Assembly: GCA_038247995.1 (NCBI GenBank)
Contig: JBBRUG010000020.1
Location: 1-31,663 of the forward strand
DNA from: JBBRUG01 sp038247995
GTDB taxonomy: Bacteria > Chloroflexota > Chloroflexia > Chloroflexales > Chloroflexaceae
Direction of reading: 5' to 3'
Length of the DNA stretch: 31,663 nt
The translations under genes were made by a program, and so were the position numbers. The notes under the pieces were generated by a model. The model saw only the letters and a list, made by a program, of their open reading frames with translations, searched no databases and was not told the DNA's origin. Shown in pieces: positions 22,010-28,312 of this stretch; within the stretch, counting starts at the first letter, position 1; each line of letters begins with the position of its first letter.

Positions 22010-22056
22010 ATGGCAATAGGGATAGTTTGTTGTCGGCTCAGCGGCCAGAGCGCGCG

Positions 22057-23484
22057 TTACTGTGCAGGCAACCAGAGGCGAAAGGTCGTTCCCTGTCCAG
22101 GCGAGCTTGCAACGGTGATCCGGCCCTGGTGAGCCTCGGCGACCCACTGCACAATCGCCAGGCCCAGGCCGGCGCCGCCGGCCCGCTGCGCCCGCGACCG
22201 ATCCGCGCGGTAGAAGCGCGCGAAGACGTGGGGCAGATCTTCCGGTGCGATCCCGGCGCCAGTGTCACGGACGAAGAGGGTTGCCCCGCCCGCATCCTGC
22301 TCTAAACCGATAGTAACACTGCCTCCCGGCGGTGTGTGTTGGAGCCCGTTCGCCACGAGATTGAGCAACGCCTGCGTGATCCGATCCCGATCCCCAACAA
22401 CTGTTACCTGCGCGTGAAGTTCCGGTCGGAGCGTTACACCCACGGCCAGGGGCCGGAGCTCGCGCACCACTTCCAGCACTACCTCGTCGAGGGCGACCGG
22501 CGACCGGCGCAATTGGAGCCCGACTTCGGCCTGGGCCAGCAGCAGCAGGTCGTTGGCCATGCGCGTGAGCCGGCCGACTTCGCGCAGCATATCGCTCACC
22601 GACTCGGCCTGCGCTGCGCCATCCTGCGTCACCCCGCGTTGCATCAGTTCCAGGTGGCCGCGCATTGCCGTAAGCGGGGTACGCAGTTCATGGCTTACAT
22701 CGGTGACAAAGCGCCGTTGGGCGGTGAAGCGTTGGTCGAGCCGGGCCAGCATCGCGTTGATCGTCGTGGTCAACTGGCCAAGTTCGTCGGCGGAGGGGGC
22801 GTCTGGAACCCGCCGCTGGAGATCGGCGGCGTAGACGATCTGCTGCGCCGTCTGGGCAATTTCCTCCACTGGCCGCAGGGCGCGGCGCACGATCCAGGCG
22901 CCGCCGCGCGCGGCCGCGATCAGGGCCATCAGCCCGGTTGCCGAAAGGCCGATCAACAGCACACGCAGGGTCAAATCTACGGCCCGCAAGGGTTGCGCCA
23001 CCTGGAGCACGCCAACTGCCGCGCCGGCGCGCTCAAGCAGCTCGGTGCGCACGAAGGCGCGCCCATCGCCAAGATCCACAATGCGCTCATCACGCTCGCC
23101 ACGGAGCGCCGCAGCGAGTACCGCCGGCGTGGCGGGCAGCGTCTGACTACCCAGGCTCGCGGAGGTGACGAGGATGGCGCCGTCTACGGCCCGCGCCTGG
23201 ACATACAATGAGGGTGACTCCAGCCCCTCGACGCGCGGCGGGAGCGCCTGGAGCGCCGCAGCAGGCGAGGCGAAATAGCTGCCCAGGGCGGCCTGGCTTG
23301 CAGCGAAGTCGCGCTGGATCAGGTCCGCGTTCACGCCGAGCTCGCGCCGAACCTCCGTCAGCAGGGTGTCGCGAACCAGCAAGTAGACCCCAATCGTCAT
23401 CAGCAGCAACACGGCGGCAAAGAAGAGGCTGTAGCCGAGGGTGAGGCGCAGGCGCAGCGGAATGGTCGGTCGTTTGGCACTCAC
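22057..23484 (-). CDS. Membrane sensor histidine kinase (candidate K+/Mg2+ regulon)
   Basis: A 475-residue kinase. Helices lie at about 15-36 and 173-195 around a periplasmic domain of about 135 residues. HAMP spans roughly 198-250. The H-box VSHELRTPL has His265. The N-box is NLVANGLQHT, G1 is DTGAGIAPED, the F-box is FARFYR, and G2 is GGAGLGLAIV. It overlaps the response regulator gene by 4 bp and is transcribed after it. The neighbouring kup and mgtA genes, and the repeat boxes in front of them, suggest it senses envelope cation status, which is an inference. Confidence 0.93.
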   Translation of the reverse strand: MSAKRPTIPLRLRLTLGYSLFFAAVLLLMTIGVYLLVRDTLLTEVRRELGVNADLIQRDFAASQAALGSYFASPAAALQALPPRVEGLESPSLYVQARAVDGAILVTSASLGSQTLPATPAVLAAALRGERDERIVDLGDGRAFVRTELLERAGAAVGVLQVAQPLRAVDLTLRVLLIGLSATGLMALIAAARGGAWIVRRALRPVEEIAQTAQQIVYAADLQRRVPDAPSADELGQLTTTINAMLARLDQRFTAQRRFVTDVSHELRTPLTAMRGHLELMQRGVTQDGAAQAESVSDMLREVGRLTRMANDLLLLAQAEVGLQLRRSPVALDEVVLEVVRELRPLAVGVTLRPELHAQVTVVGDRDRITQALLNLVANGLQHTPPGGSVTIGLEQDAGGATLFVRDTGAGIAPEDLPHVFARFYRADRSRAQRAGGAGLGLAIVQWVAEAHQGRITVASSPGQGTTFRLWLPAQ

Positions 23485-24161
23485 GGCGTGGCGCGGAGCA
23501 CGTAGCCGACGCCGCGTACCGTTTGGAGCAGGCGGGGCGCCCCGGCAGCCTCAAGCTTCTGGCGCAGGGCGCGGATGTAGACCTCCAGCACATTACTCTC
23601 AGCGCCGAAGTCGAAGCCCCAAATGCGCTCGTAGACCTGCTCGCGGCTGAGCACCTGACGCGGGTGGCGCAGAAACAGCTCTAACACCTCAAACTCTTTG
23701 GCCGTCAACGCAACGGGTTGGTCACCGACGCACACCTCGTGGGCGACGACATCCAGCGTGATCAGGTCGTGGCGGAGCACTTCGTCCTCGTCCTGCGCCT
23801 GGCGCTTGCGCAGTTGAACGTGGATACGCGCCAGCAACTCCGCAAAGGCGAAGGGCTTGGTGAGGTAGTCATCCGCCCCGCCCTCAAGCCCGGCCACCTT
23901 CGCCTCCAGGCTATCGCGGGCCGTCAACATGATGATCGCGACTGGCGGGCCGAGGCGGAGGCGGCGGGCGACCTCAGCGCCGTCCATATCGGGCAGGCCA
24001 AGGTCGAGGATGACCAGATCGGGGGGGTGCTCACGGGCGCTCTCCAGCGCCTTGGCCCCGGTGCCGGCATGCGCCACGGTATAGCCCTCGTAGGCCAGGC
24101 CTCGCCGCAGGTAGCTGACAATCTCAGCCGCATCCTCCACGATGAGAATCCGCTGGCCCAT
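23481..24161 (-). CDS. OmpR-family response regulator (candidate K+/Mg2+ regulon)
   Basis: A 226-residue regulator. The receiver domain has Glu9/Asp10 and phospho-acceptor Asp53 (VILDLGLPDMDG), then IMLTARD and LTKPF. The winged-helix domain ends 'QTVRGVGYVL'. The start is set at ATG 24161, with GGAG nine bases upstream; in-frame ATGs at 24176 and 24182 are possible. Starts upstream of about 24192 are unlikely because a consensus -10 lies at 24199-24204. It is the best candidate to bind the 11-bp repeat boxes at tatA, kup, the small membrane operon and mgtA. Confidence 0.92.
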   Translation of the reverse strand: MGQRILIVEDAAEIVSYLRRGLAYEGYTVAHAGTGAKALESAREHPPDLVILDLGLPDMDGAEVARRLRLGPPVAIIMLTARDSLEAKVAGLEGGADDYLTKPFAFAELLARIHVQLRKRQAQDEDEVLRHDLITLDVVAHEVCVGDQPVALTAKEFEVLELFLRHPRQVLSREQVYERIWGFDFGAESNVLEVYIRALRQKLEAAGAPRLLQTVRGVGYVLRATP

Positions 24162-24198
24162 CGTACTGTGCTCCATGTGCATGGTGATATCGATCATT

Positions 24199-24204
24199 AT
24201 TATA
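24199..24204 (-). promoter_or_regulatory. Consensus -10 for regulator/kinase genes
   Basis: On the minus strand TATAAT lies at 24204-24199, overlapping the tatA stop codon, with no clear -35. It would give a transcript starting near 24192, an internal promoter for the regulator/kinase pair in addition to read-through from tatA. Confidence 0.45.
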
Positions 24205-24418
24205 CCGTACGATCGGTGTGATCCGCACGCGGCGCTCCGCATGGCGGCGGGCGCGCATCGCGATCCGACCCCTGCGCTGTAGGTTCACGCACAGCCTCGC
24301 GGAAGCTGCGGATGCTCTGGCCAATTGCGCTACCCATCCCCGAAAGCCGACCTGGGCCAAAGAGTACCAGCACAATCGCCAGGCTAATCAACAATTCAGG
24401 GATCCCCAAACCGATCAT
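24200..24418 (-). CDS. tatA: Twin-arginine translocase subunit TatA/E
   Basis: A 72-residue protein with an N-terminal membrane helix (GIPELLISLAIVLVLF), the FGPGRL hinge, an amphipathic helix (GQSIRSFREAVRE) and a polar tail, the standard TatA layout. ATG 24418 is supported by GGAGG six bases upstream. No tatC is in the window. It is the first gene of a minus-strand unit with the response regulator and kinase, which is unusual for tatA, and its promoter carries the 11-bp repeat box. Confidence 0.92.
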   Translation of the reverse strand: MIGLGIPELLISLAIVLVLFGPGRLSGMGSAIGQSIRSFREAVREPTAQGSDRDARPPPCGAPRADHTDRTV

Positions 24419-24467
24419 GGCATTCCTCCGGTAAACGTTTCAACAGGAAACTGGGCCAATACTCTGA

Positions 24468-24512
24468 AGTATCCTGCCTGGAGCTAAGGACAAGATGAAG
24501 GCCGGCTAAAGC
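24468..24512 (-). promoter_or_regulatory. 11-bp direct-repeat box and -10 for tatA operon
   Basis: Read on the minus strand, units CTTTAGC (from 24511), CTTCATC (from 24500) and CCTTAGC (from 24489) recur at exactly 11 bp. The -10-like GATACT starts at 24473, 16 bp after the start of the last unit, as at the other three boxes of this region. The arrangement predicts autoregulation of the tatA-regulator-kinase unit. Confidence 0.55.
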
Positions 24513-24538
24513 GATCTGGTAGGCATGACTATTGCTTC

Positions 24539-24594
24539 ACTTTAGCTGCGCTTTAGCTCGGGTTTATCAGCGCTTTACTTCGCGGCGCTATCAT
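24539..24594 (+). promoter_or_regulatory. Four 11-bp direct repeats and -10 for kup
   Basis: Hexamers ACTTTA (24539), GCTTTA (24550), GGTTTA (24561) and GCTTTA (24572) are each separated by 5 bp. The -10 TATCAT (24589-24594) follows 11 bp after the last one, so the last repeats replace the -35. This is the layout of PhoP/PhoB-type activator boxes. The transcript would start near 24601, leaving a 100-nt leader before the ATG in which I see only a small GCCC/GGGC hairpin. Confidence 0.75.
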
Positions 24595-24700
24595 ACGCTT
24601 TGGCCTCTCGTTCCTGCCCTTTTAAGGTAGCGCCCGCTATTTGGGCAGCGCATTTGCAATCAGCAGGACACTCCTGGCACAAGGCTTACAGAGTACATCC

Positions 24701-26671
24701 ATGCCCACGCACAAGATCAACGTCCGCTCGCGCCGGCGCGCGGAATCCGATCGGCAACGCCAGGGGACAACGGCGCCTGCGAGCAACGCCCACAGCGGCA
24801 GTACAACACACGGTAGCTATCTGGCGCTCCTGAGCCTCGCCGCCCTCGGAATCGTTTATGGCGATATCGGCACCTCGCCGCTCTATGCCATGCGCGAGGT
24901 GTTTCACGGTCCCAACGCCATTGCACCGACTACGGCGAATGTCTTCGGCGTGCTCTCGCTGATCTTCTGGTCGCTGATCAGTGTGATCTCGGTGAAGTAT
25001 ATTGGTTTTATTATGCGCGCCGATAACCGTGGTGAGGGCGGGATCATGGCCCTCACGGCGCTGGCCACGCCGATCCGTCCGCTGCACCCCAGCCAACGCC
25101 GCTGGCTGGTGCTGCTCGGCGTCTTCGGCGCCGCTTTGCTCTACGGCGACGGCGTCATTACCCCCGCAATTTCGGTGCTCAGCGCGGTTGAGGGCTTACG
25201 GGTCGCGACTCCGGTATTCGAACGCTATGTGATCCCGCTTACGGTAGCGATCATCATCGGCCTGTTTCTGATCCAAAGCCGTGGCACGGCCCGCATCGGG
25301 CGCCTGTTTGGCCCAGTGATGCTAGTCTGGTTCAGCACCTTGGCCATCCTGGGCGTGATCCACATCGCGGCGAACCCGAGCGTGTTCGCCGCACTCAACC
25401 CAGCCTATGCCGTTACCTTCTTCGCCGCCAACGGTCTGCGCAGCCTATTGGTGCTCGGCACGGTCTTTCTGGTGGTAACGGGGGGCGAGGCGCTCTACGC
25501 CGACATGGGCCACTTCGGGCGGCGGCCGATCATGCTCGCCTGGTTTGTGTTGGTCCTGCCGGCGCTGATGTTGAACTACCTCGGCCAGGGCGCGGTGCTG
25601 CTCACCAACCCCGCAGCGGCCCCAGATCTGTTCTATTTGATGGCGCCGGTCTGGGCGCGCATCCCGCTGGTCGGCCTCGCCACGCTGGCGACGATCATCG
25701 CCTCGCAGGCGCTTATTTCGGGCGCTTTCTCAATCACAATGCAGGCGCAACACCTGGGGTTTTTTCCACGCCTGCGCATCGTCCATACCTCGGCCAGCGA
25801 GTTCGGGCAGATCTACATCCCCTTCGTTAACTGGTTGCTGATGGCCGCGTGCATCATCGTTGTGATCAGTTTCCGTACCAGCAGCAATCTGGCAGCGGCC
25901 TATGGCATTGCCGTCACCTCAACCATGGCGATCACGACGGTCATCTTCGCGATTGTGGCGCGCGAACGGTGGAAATGGAGCATCAGGCGGGTTGGCCTCC
26001 TGGTGAGCTTCTTCCTCGTTGTGGATCTAGCCTTTTTAGGCGCCAACCTGGTGAAGATCCCCCAAGGCGGCTGGTTTCCGCTTGTGGCCGCAGTCGTGTT
26101 GTATACGGTGATGACAACCTGGAAACGCGGCAGCCGGCTCGTGAACCAGCAGGAGCAGCGTCACGAGCAGGATCTCACCACACTGGTGCATGCATGCCAA
26201 CGCAAGGCGCCGCTGCGCGCTCCGGGCGTGGCGATCTTTATGAGTGCCAACTCGGCGGGTGTGCCCGACGCGCTCAGGGCAAACTATACCTACAACGGCG
26301 TCCTTCACGAGCACGTCCTCCTTGTTACCGTACTGATGGAAGAGGTGCCGCATGTCGGCGACGCGCGTCGGGTGGCGATCGAACCGCTGGGACAGGGGTT
26401 TTCCAAGGTGACGATCCGCTACGGATTTATGGAAGAGCCGAATGTGCCGCTGGCCCTGGAGCGGCTCAACGAGCAGGGCGCGGCGCTCGACCTGCTCACC
26501 TGCCCCTACTTCATCAGCCATACCAAGGTCATCCCCAGCGATCTGCCCGGGATGGAGCCCTGGCGCGAACATCTGTATGCGGTGATGCAACGCAATGCGG
26601 TGAGCGCCGCCGACTTCTTCCGGCTGCCGCCGACCAGGGTGTTTGAGATCGGCACAGCTGTAGAAGTATAA
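24701..26671 (+). CDS. kup: KUP-family potassium uptake protein
   Basis: A 656-residue K+ transporter with about 12 membrane helices in residues 38-460 and a cytosolic C-terminal domain. Family motifs include GIVYGDIGTSPLYA (50-63), GEGGIMALTALA, LLYGDGVITPAISVLSAVEG and GGEALYADMGHFG. A basic 38-residue N-terminal tail precedes the first helix. ATG 24701 is chosen; the TTG at 24641 would extend the protein without family support. No strong ribosome site is seen. The promoter carries four 11-bp repeats shared with the neighbouring ion-transport genes, so expression is probably controlled by the adjacent two-component system. Confidence 0.95.
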   Translation: MPTHKINVRSRRRAESDRQRQGTTAPASNAHSGSTTHGSYLALLSLAALGIVYGDIGTSPLYAMREVFHGPNAIAPTTANVFGVLSLIFWSLISVISVKYIGFIMRADNRGEGGIMALTALATPIRPLHPSQRRWLVLLGVFGAALLYGDGVITPAISVLSAVEGLRVATPVFERYVIPLTVAIIIGLFLIQSRGTARIGRLFGPVMLVWFSTLAILGVIHIAANPSVFAALNPAYAVTFFAANGLRSLLVLGTVFLVVTGGEALYADMGHFGRRPIMLAWFVLVLPALMLNYLGQGAVLLTNPAAAPDLFYLMAPVWARIPLVGLATLATIIASQALISGAFSITMQAQHLGFFPRLRIVHTSASEFGQIYIPFVNWLLMAACIIVVISFRTSSNLAAAYGIAVTSTMAITTVIFAIVARERWKWSIRRVGLLVSFFLVVDLAFLGANLVKIPQGGWFPLVAAVVLYTVMTTWKRGSRLVNQQEQRHEQDLTTLVHACQRKAPLRAPGVAIFMSANSAGVPDALRANYTYNGVLHEHVLLVTVLMEEVPHVGDARRVAIEPLGQGFSKVTIRYGFMEEPNVPLALERLNEQGAALDLLTCPYFISHTKVIPSDLPGMEPWREHLYAVMQRNAVSAADFFRLPPTRVFEIGTAVEV

Positions 26672-26698
26672 CGTTCGCGCAGTGCGCCTGGCCTGCGG

Positions 26699-27058
26699 CT
26701 ACATCCGGGCGTTGCTGCGGAAGCGCATGCGCAAGTGCCACAGGCTCCCGACGGCGGTGGTCCACAGGATCACCGCCCCGCCAAGGCTGCCCACAATCGG
26801 CCACAGCGCTACGACGCTTGCGGCGCCAACCCATTGCGGAACGAACGCCCACGTGCTGAGCCCGAGGGCGTAGAGCCACAGGCCGGCCTGTTCGTACAGC
26901 GGCAGCGCCAGAACCCGCCCCAGCAGAAGGAGTGCCGATCCTTCCAGCAAGGCATCAACACTGGTTACCGCACCTGCAGGATGGGGTTGGAGCAAGAGCA
27001 GGCTGGAGAGCGTCAGCGCTACGGTCAGGAGCGCCGTAATCAGCGCGGCTTTACGCAT
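26699..27058 (-). CDS. Small membrane protein, four hydrophobic segments
   Basis: A 119-residue protein with hydrophobic segments near residues 5-24, 36-55, 62-77 and 80-102, and a basic C-terminus. I do not recognise the family. ATG 27058 is preferred, overlapping the upstream gene by 8 bp; an in-frame start at 27076 is possible. It is the second gene of a minus-strand pair driven by a promoter with the same 11-bp repeat box as kup, which suggests a part in cation transport or its adaptation. Confidence 0.65.
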   Translation of the reverse strand: MRKAALITALLTVALTLSSLLLLQPHPAGAVTSVDALLEGSALLLLGRVLALPLYEQAGLWLYALGLSTWAFVPQWVGAASVVALWPIVGSLGGAVILWTTAVGSLWHLRMRFRSNARM

Positions 27059-27326
27059 GGCGCCCCGTAAACACAATCCCGATGATCGGGAGCGTACGGG
27101 CGCGCCGGAGACTGACTAACCCGCCACCAGCGAGAATCAATGTGATCGACGCAATCAGGGCGAAGGGCGGTAGGCCGTCCAAGCCCAGGCTGGCGAACCC
27201 GATCACCGCCCATAGCCCTCCCGTGATGGCGAGCAAGCATACGCCGATGGCGGCGGCCTGACTATGCTGGCGCGAAACGCGGATCAGCTCGAGCTGACGC
27301 TGGTAGGTTGACTCGACATCAAACAT
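27051..27326 (-). CDS. Small membrane protein, two helices
   Basis: A 91-residue protein with a charged N-terminal helix (MFDVESTYQRQLELIRVSRQ) and two membrane segments (about 26-45 and 50-70). Family not recognised. ATG 27326 is chosen because the longer frame to 27401 would start inside the -10 of its promoter. It lies opposite in strand to kup and to the ATP10-like/mgtA operon, and its promoter carries the shared 11-bp repeats. Confidence 0.6.
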   Translation of the reverse strand: MFDVESTYQRQLELIRVSRQHSQAAAIGVCLLAITGGLWAVIGFASLGLDGLPPFALIASITLILAGGGLVSLRRARTLPIIGIVFTGRHA

Positions 27327-27396
27327 GTCATTGCACCGCAGGAAACTCGGCAAGCGCGAAATGATACTGGGCCGCGAACACTGTGCGTGTAGGTTA

Positions 27397-27452
27397 AGCA
27401 TAACGAGCCAGGTTAAAGCGCAGCTATCGGCTTCCTAAAGATGAGCTAAAGC
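27397..27452 (-). promoter_or_regulatory. Four 11-bp direct repeats and -10 for small membrane operon
   Basis: On the minus strand, units CTTTAGC (from 27451), CTTTAGG (from 27440), CGATAGC (from 27429) and CTTTAAC (from 27418) recur at exactly 11 bp. The -10 TATGCT starts at 27402, 16 bp after the last unit start, the same geometry as at kup. Confidence 0.7.
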
Positions 27453-27511
27453 CGGCTTAATGGCACTGAGCGCAGCGCTGGAGCCTCCTGCGCCACTGAA
27501 ATCGTGTCCAA

Positions 27512-27556
27512 TCTTTACCTCCTCCTTAGCCTATGCTTATCTGGCCACTGTACGAT
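27512..27556 (+). promoter_or_regulatory. Three 11-bp repeats and -10 for ATP10-like/mgtA operon
   Basis: Hexamers TCTTTA (27512), TCCTTA (27523) and TGCTTA (27534) are spaced at exactly 11 bp. The -10-like TACGAT starts at 27551, again 16 bp after the start of the last unit (27535). The hexamers are weaker than at kup, but geometry and gene context agree. The transcript would start near 27563. Confidence 0.5.
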
Positions 27557-27598
27557 GAAGGCATTGACGTTCATGCTAAACGTGCCGTCGAAACCTGC

Positions 27599-27707
27599 AA
27601 CCGCGCTTCCACGTAACGCATTCGCTTCACCATCCAGTAGATGCGGTTATTCGCTCGCCCATACGTCGCGAGCCACGGGAGCGTCATGCTTCTGCGGCTC
27701 GCTTTTT
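27599..27707 (+). promoter_or_regulatory. Leader attenuator upstream of ATP10-like/mgtA
   Basis: The segment GCGAGC(C) at 27668-27674 can pair in two exclusive ways. Upstream it pairs with GCTCGC at 27653-27658 (anti-terminator). Downstream it pairs with GGCTCGC at 27696-27702, extended by GGAGC/GCTTC, followed by TTTTT (27703-27707), forming a strong terminator. AACCGC (27599-27604) and GCGGTT (27643-27648) enclose a further domain. No gene precedes it on this strand, so it is a 5' leader switch. It does not look like the M-box, and I match it to no known class. Confidence 0.6.
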
Positions 27708-27791
27708 GTATAGCGTCGCCTGCCTGTCCGCCGCCCATCCGGGCTGAGCGCCGCGTGGCGCTCGTCTTCCAGCAATACAATGAGGTGTCTG

Positions 27792-28271
27792 ATGTCAGTT
27801 AAAACAGAGCATGCAGTTTTCCCCGTGGTTCAGGCGCGCAACCTGAATAGACGTACACTCGCGCTGCCGACAGAGTTTGCCGGTACGTTGAATGTGGTTC
27901 TCATCGCCTTTCGCCGTGAGCATCAACAGCTGATCGACGCGTGGTTTCCTGCGCTCGAGCCGCTGCTAGCAGCCCACCCGGATCTGCGCGCCTACGAACT
28001 GCCCGTCATCGCCGGCGGCTATACCCTCGTGCGGCCTTTTATCGACGGCGGCATGGCCGGCGCGATCCCCAACCCAGCGGTGCGCGAGCGTACGCTGACC
28101 GTCTACACCGATGTGAAGCGGTTCTGCGCGGCGCTCCAGATCAGCAGCCCGGCAACAATTACGATCCTGCTCGTCGACCGCAAGGGACAGATTTCCTGGC
28201 GCAGCACCGGAGCGTACACGGCCGCGCAAGGCGCCGCTCTTGCGCCGGCAATCGCCGCCGCCACTGCCTGA
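27792..28271 (+). CDS. ATP10-like thioredoxin-fold protein
   Basis: A 159-residue protein. The core (TLNVVLIAFRREHQQLIDAW; YELPVIAGGYTLVRPFIDGG; RERTLTVYTDVKRFCAALQI; ITILLVDRKGQISWRSTG) resembles the ATP10-like proteins, a thioredoxin-fold group without the CxxC pair. This resemblance is from memory. ATG 27792 is chosen because GAGG (27782-27785) precedes it by six bases; an ATG at 27780 is in frame. It is cytosolic as judged by lack of a signal. It precedes the mgtA-like gene by 41 bp and is probably co-transcribed behind the leader attenuator, so it may aid assembly or control of the pump. Confidence 0.6.
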   Translation: MSVKTEHAVFPVVQARNLNRRTLALPTEFAGTLNVVLIAFRREHQQLIDAWFPALEPLLAAHPDLRAYELPVIAGGYTLVRPFIDGGMAGAIPNPAVRERTLTVYTDVKRFCAALQISSPATITILLVDRKGQISWRSTGAYTAAQGAALAPAIAAATA

Positions 28272-28312
28272 TGCGGCTGCATGCCGACTGTGCATGTGAT
28301 CGAGAATGGCGC

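Noticed and set aside
24303..24350. A tRNA-like stretch on the minus strand (TAGCGCAATTGG followed by CAGAGCA), resembling a D-arm
   Set aside because: It lies inside tatA codons for the amphipathic helix; no anticodon arm, T-arm or matching acceptor stem can be formed around it.
27551..27710. M-box (ykoK) Mg2+ riboswitch in front of mgtA
   Set aside because: None of the conserved M-box stretches I remember (such as GTTAGGTGAGGCTCCT) is present and the leader is too short before the terminator; it is kept only as an unassigned attenuator.
27571..27780. A minus-strand frame of 69 codons in the leader of the ATP10-like/mgtA operon
   Set aside because: The composition is non-coding and it covers the attenuator hairpins, which explain the sequence better.
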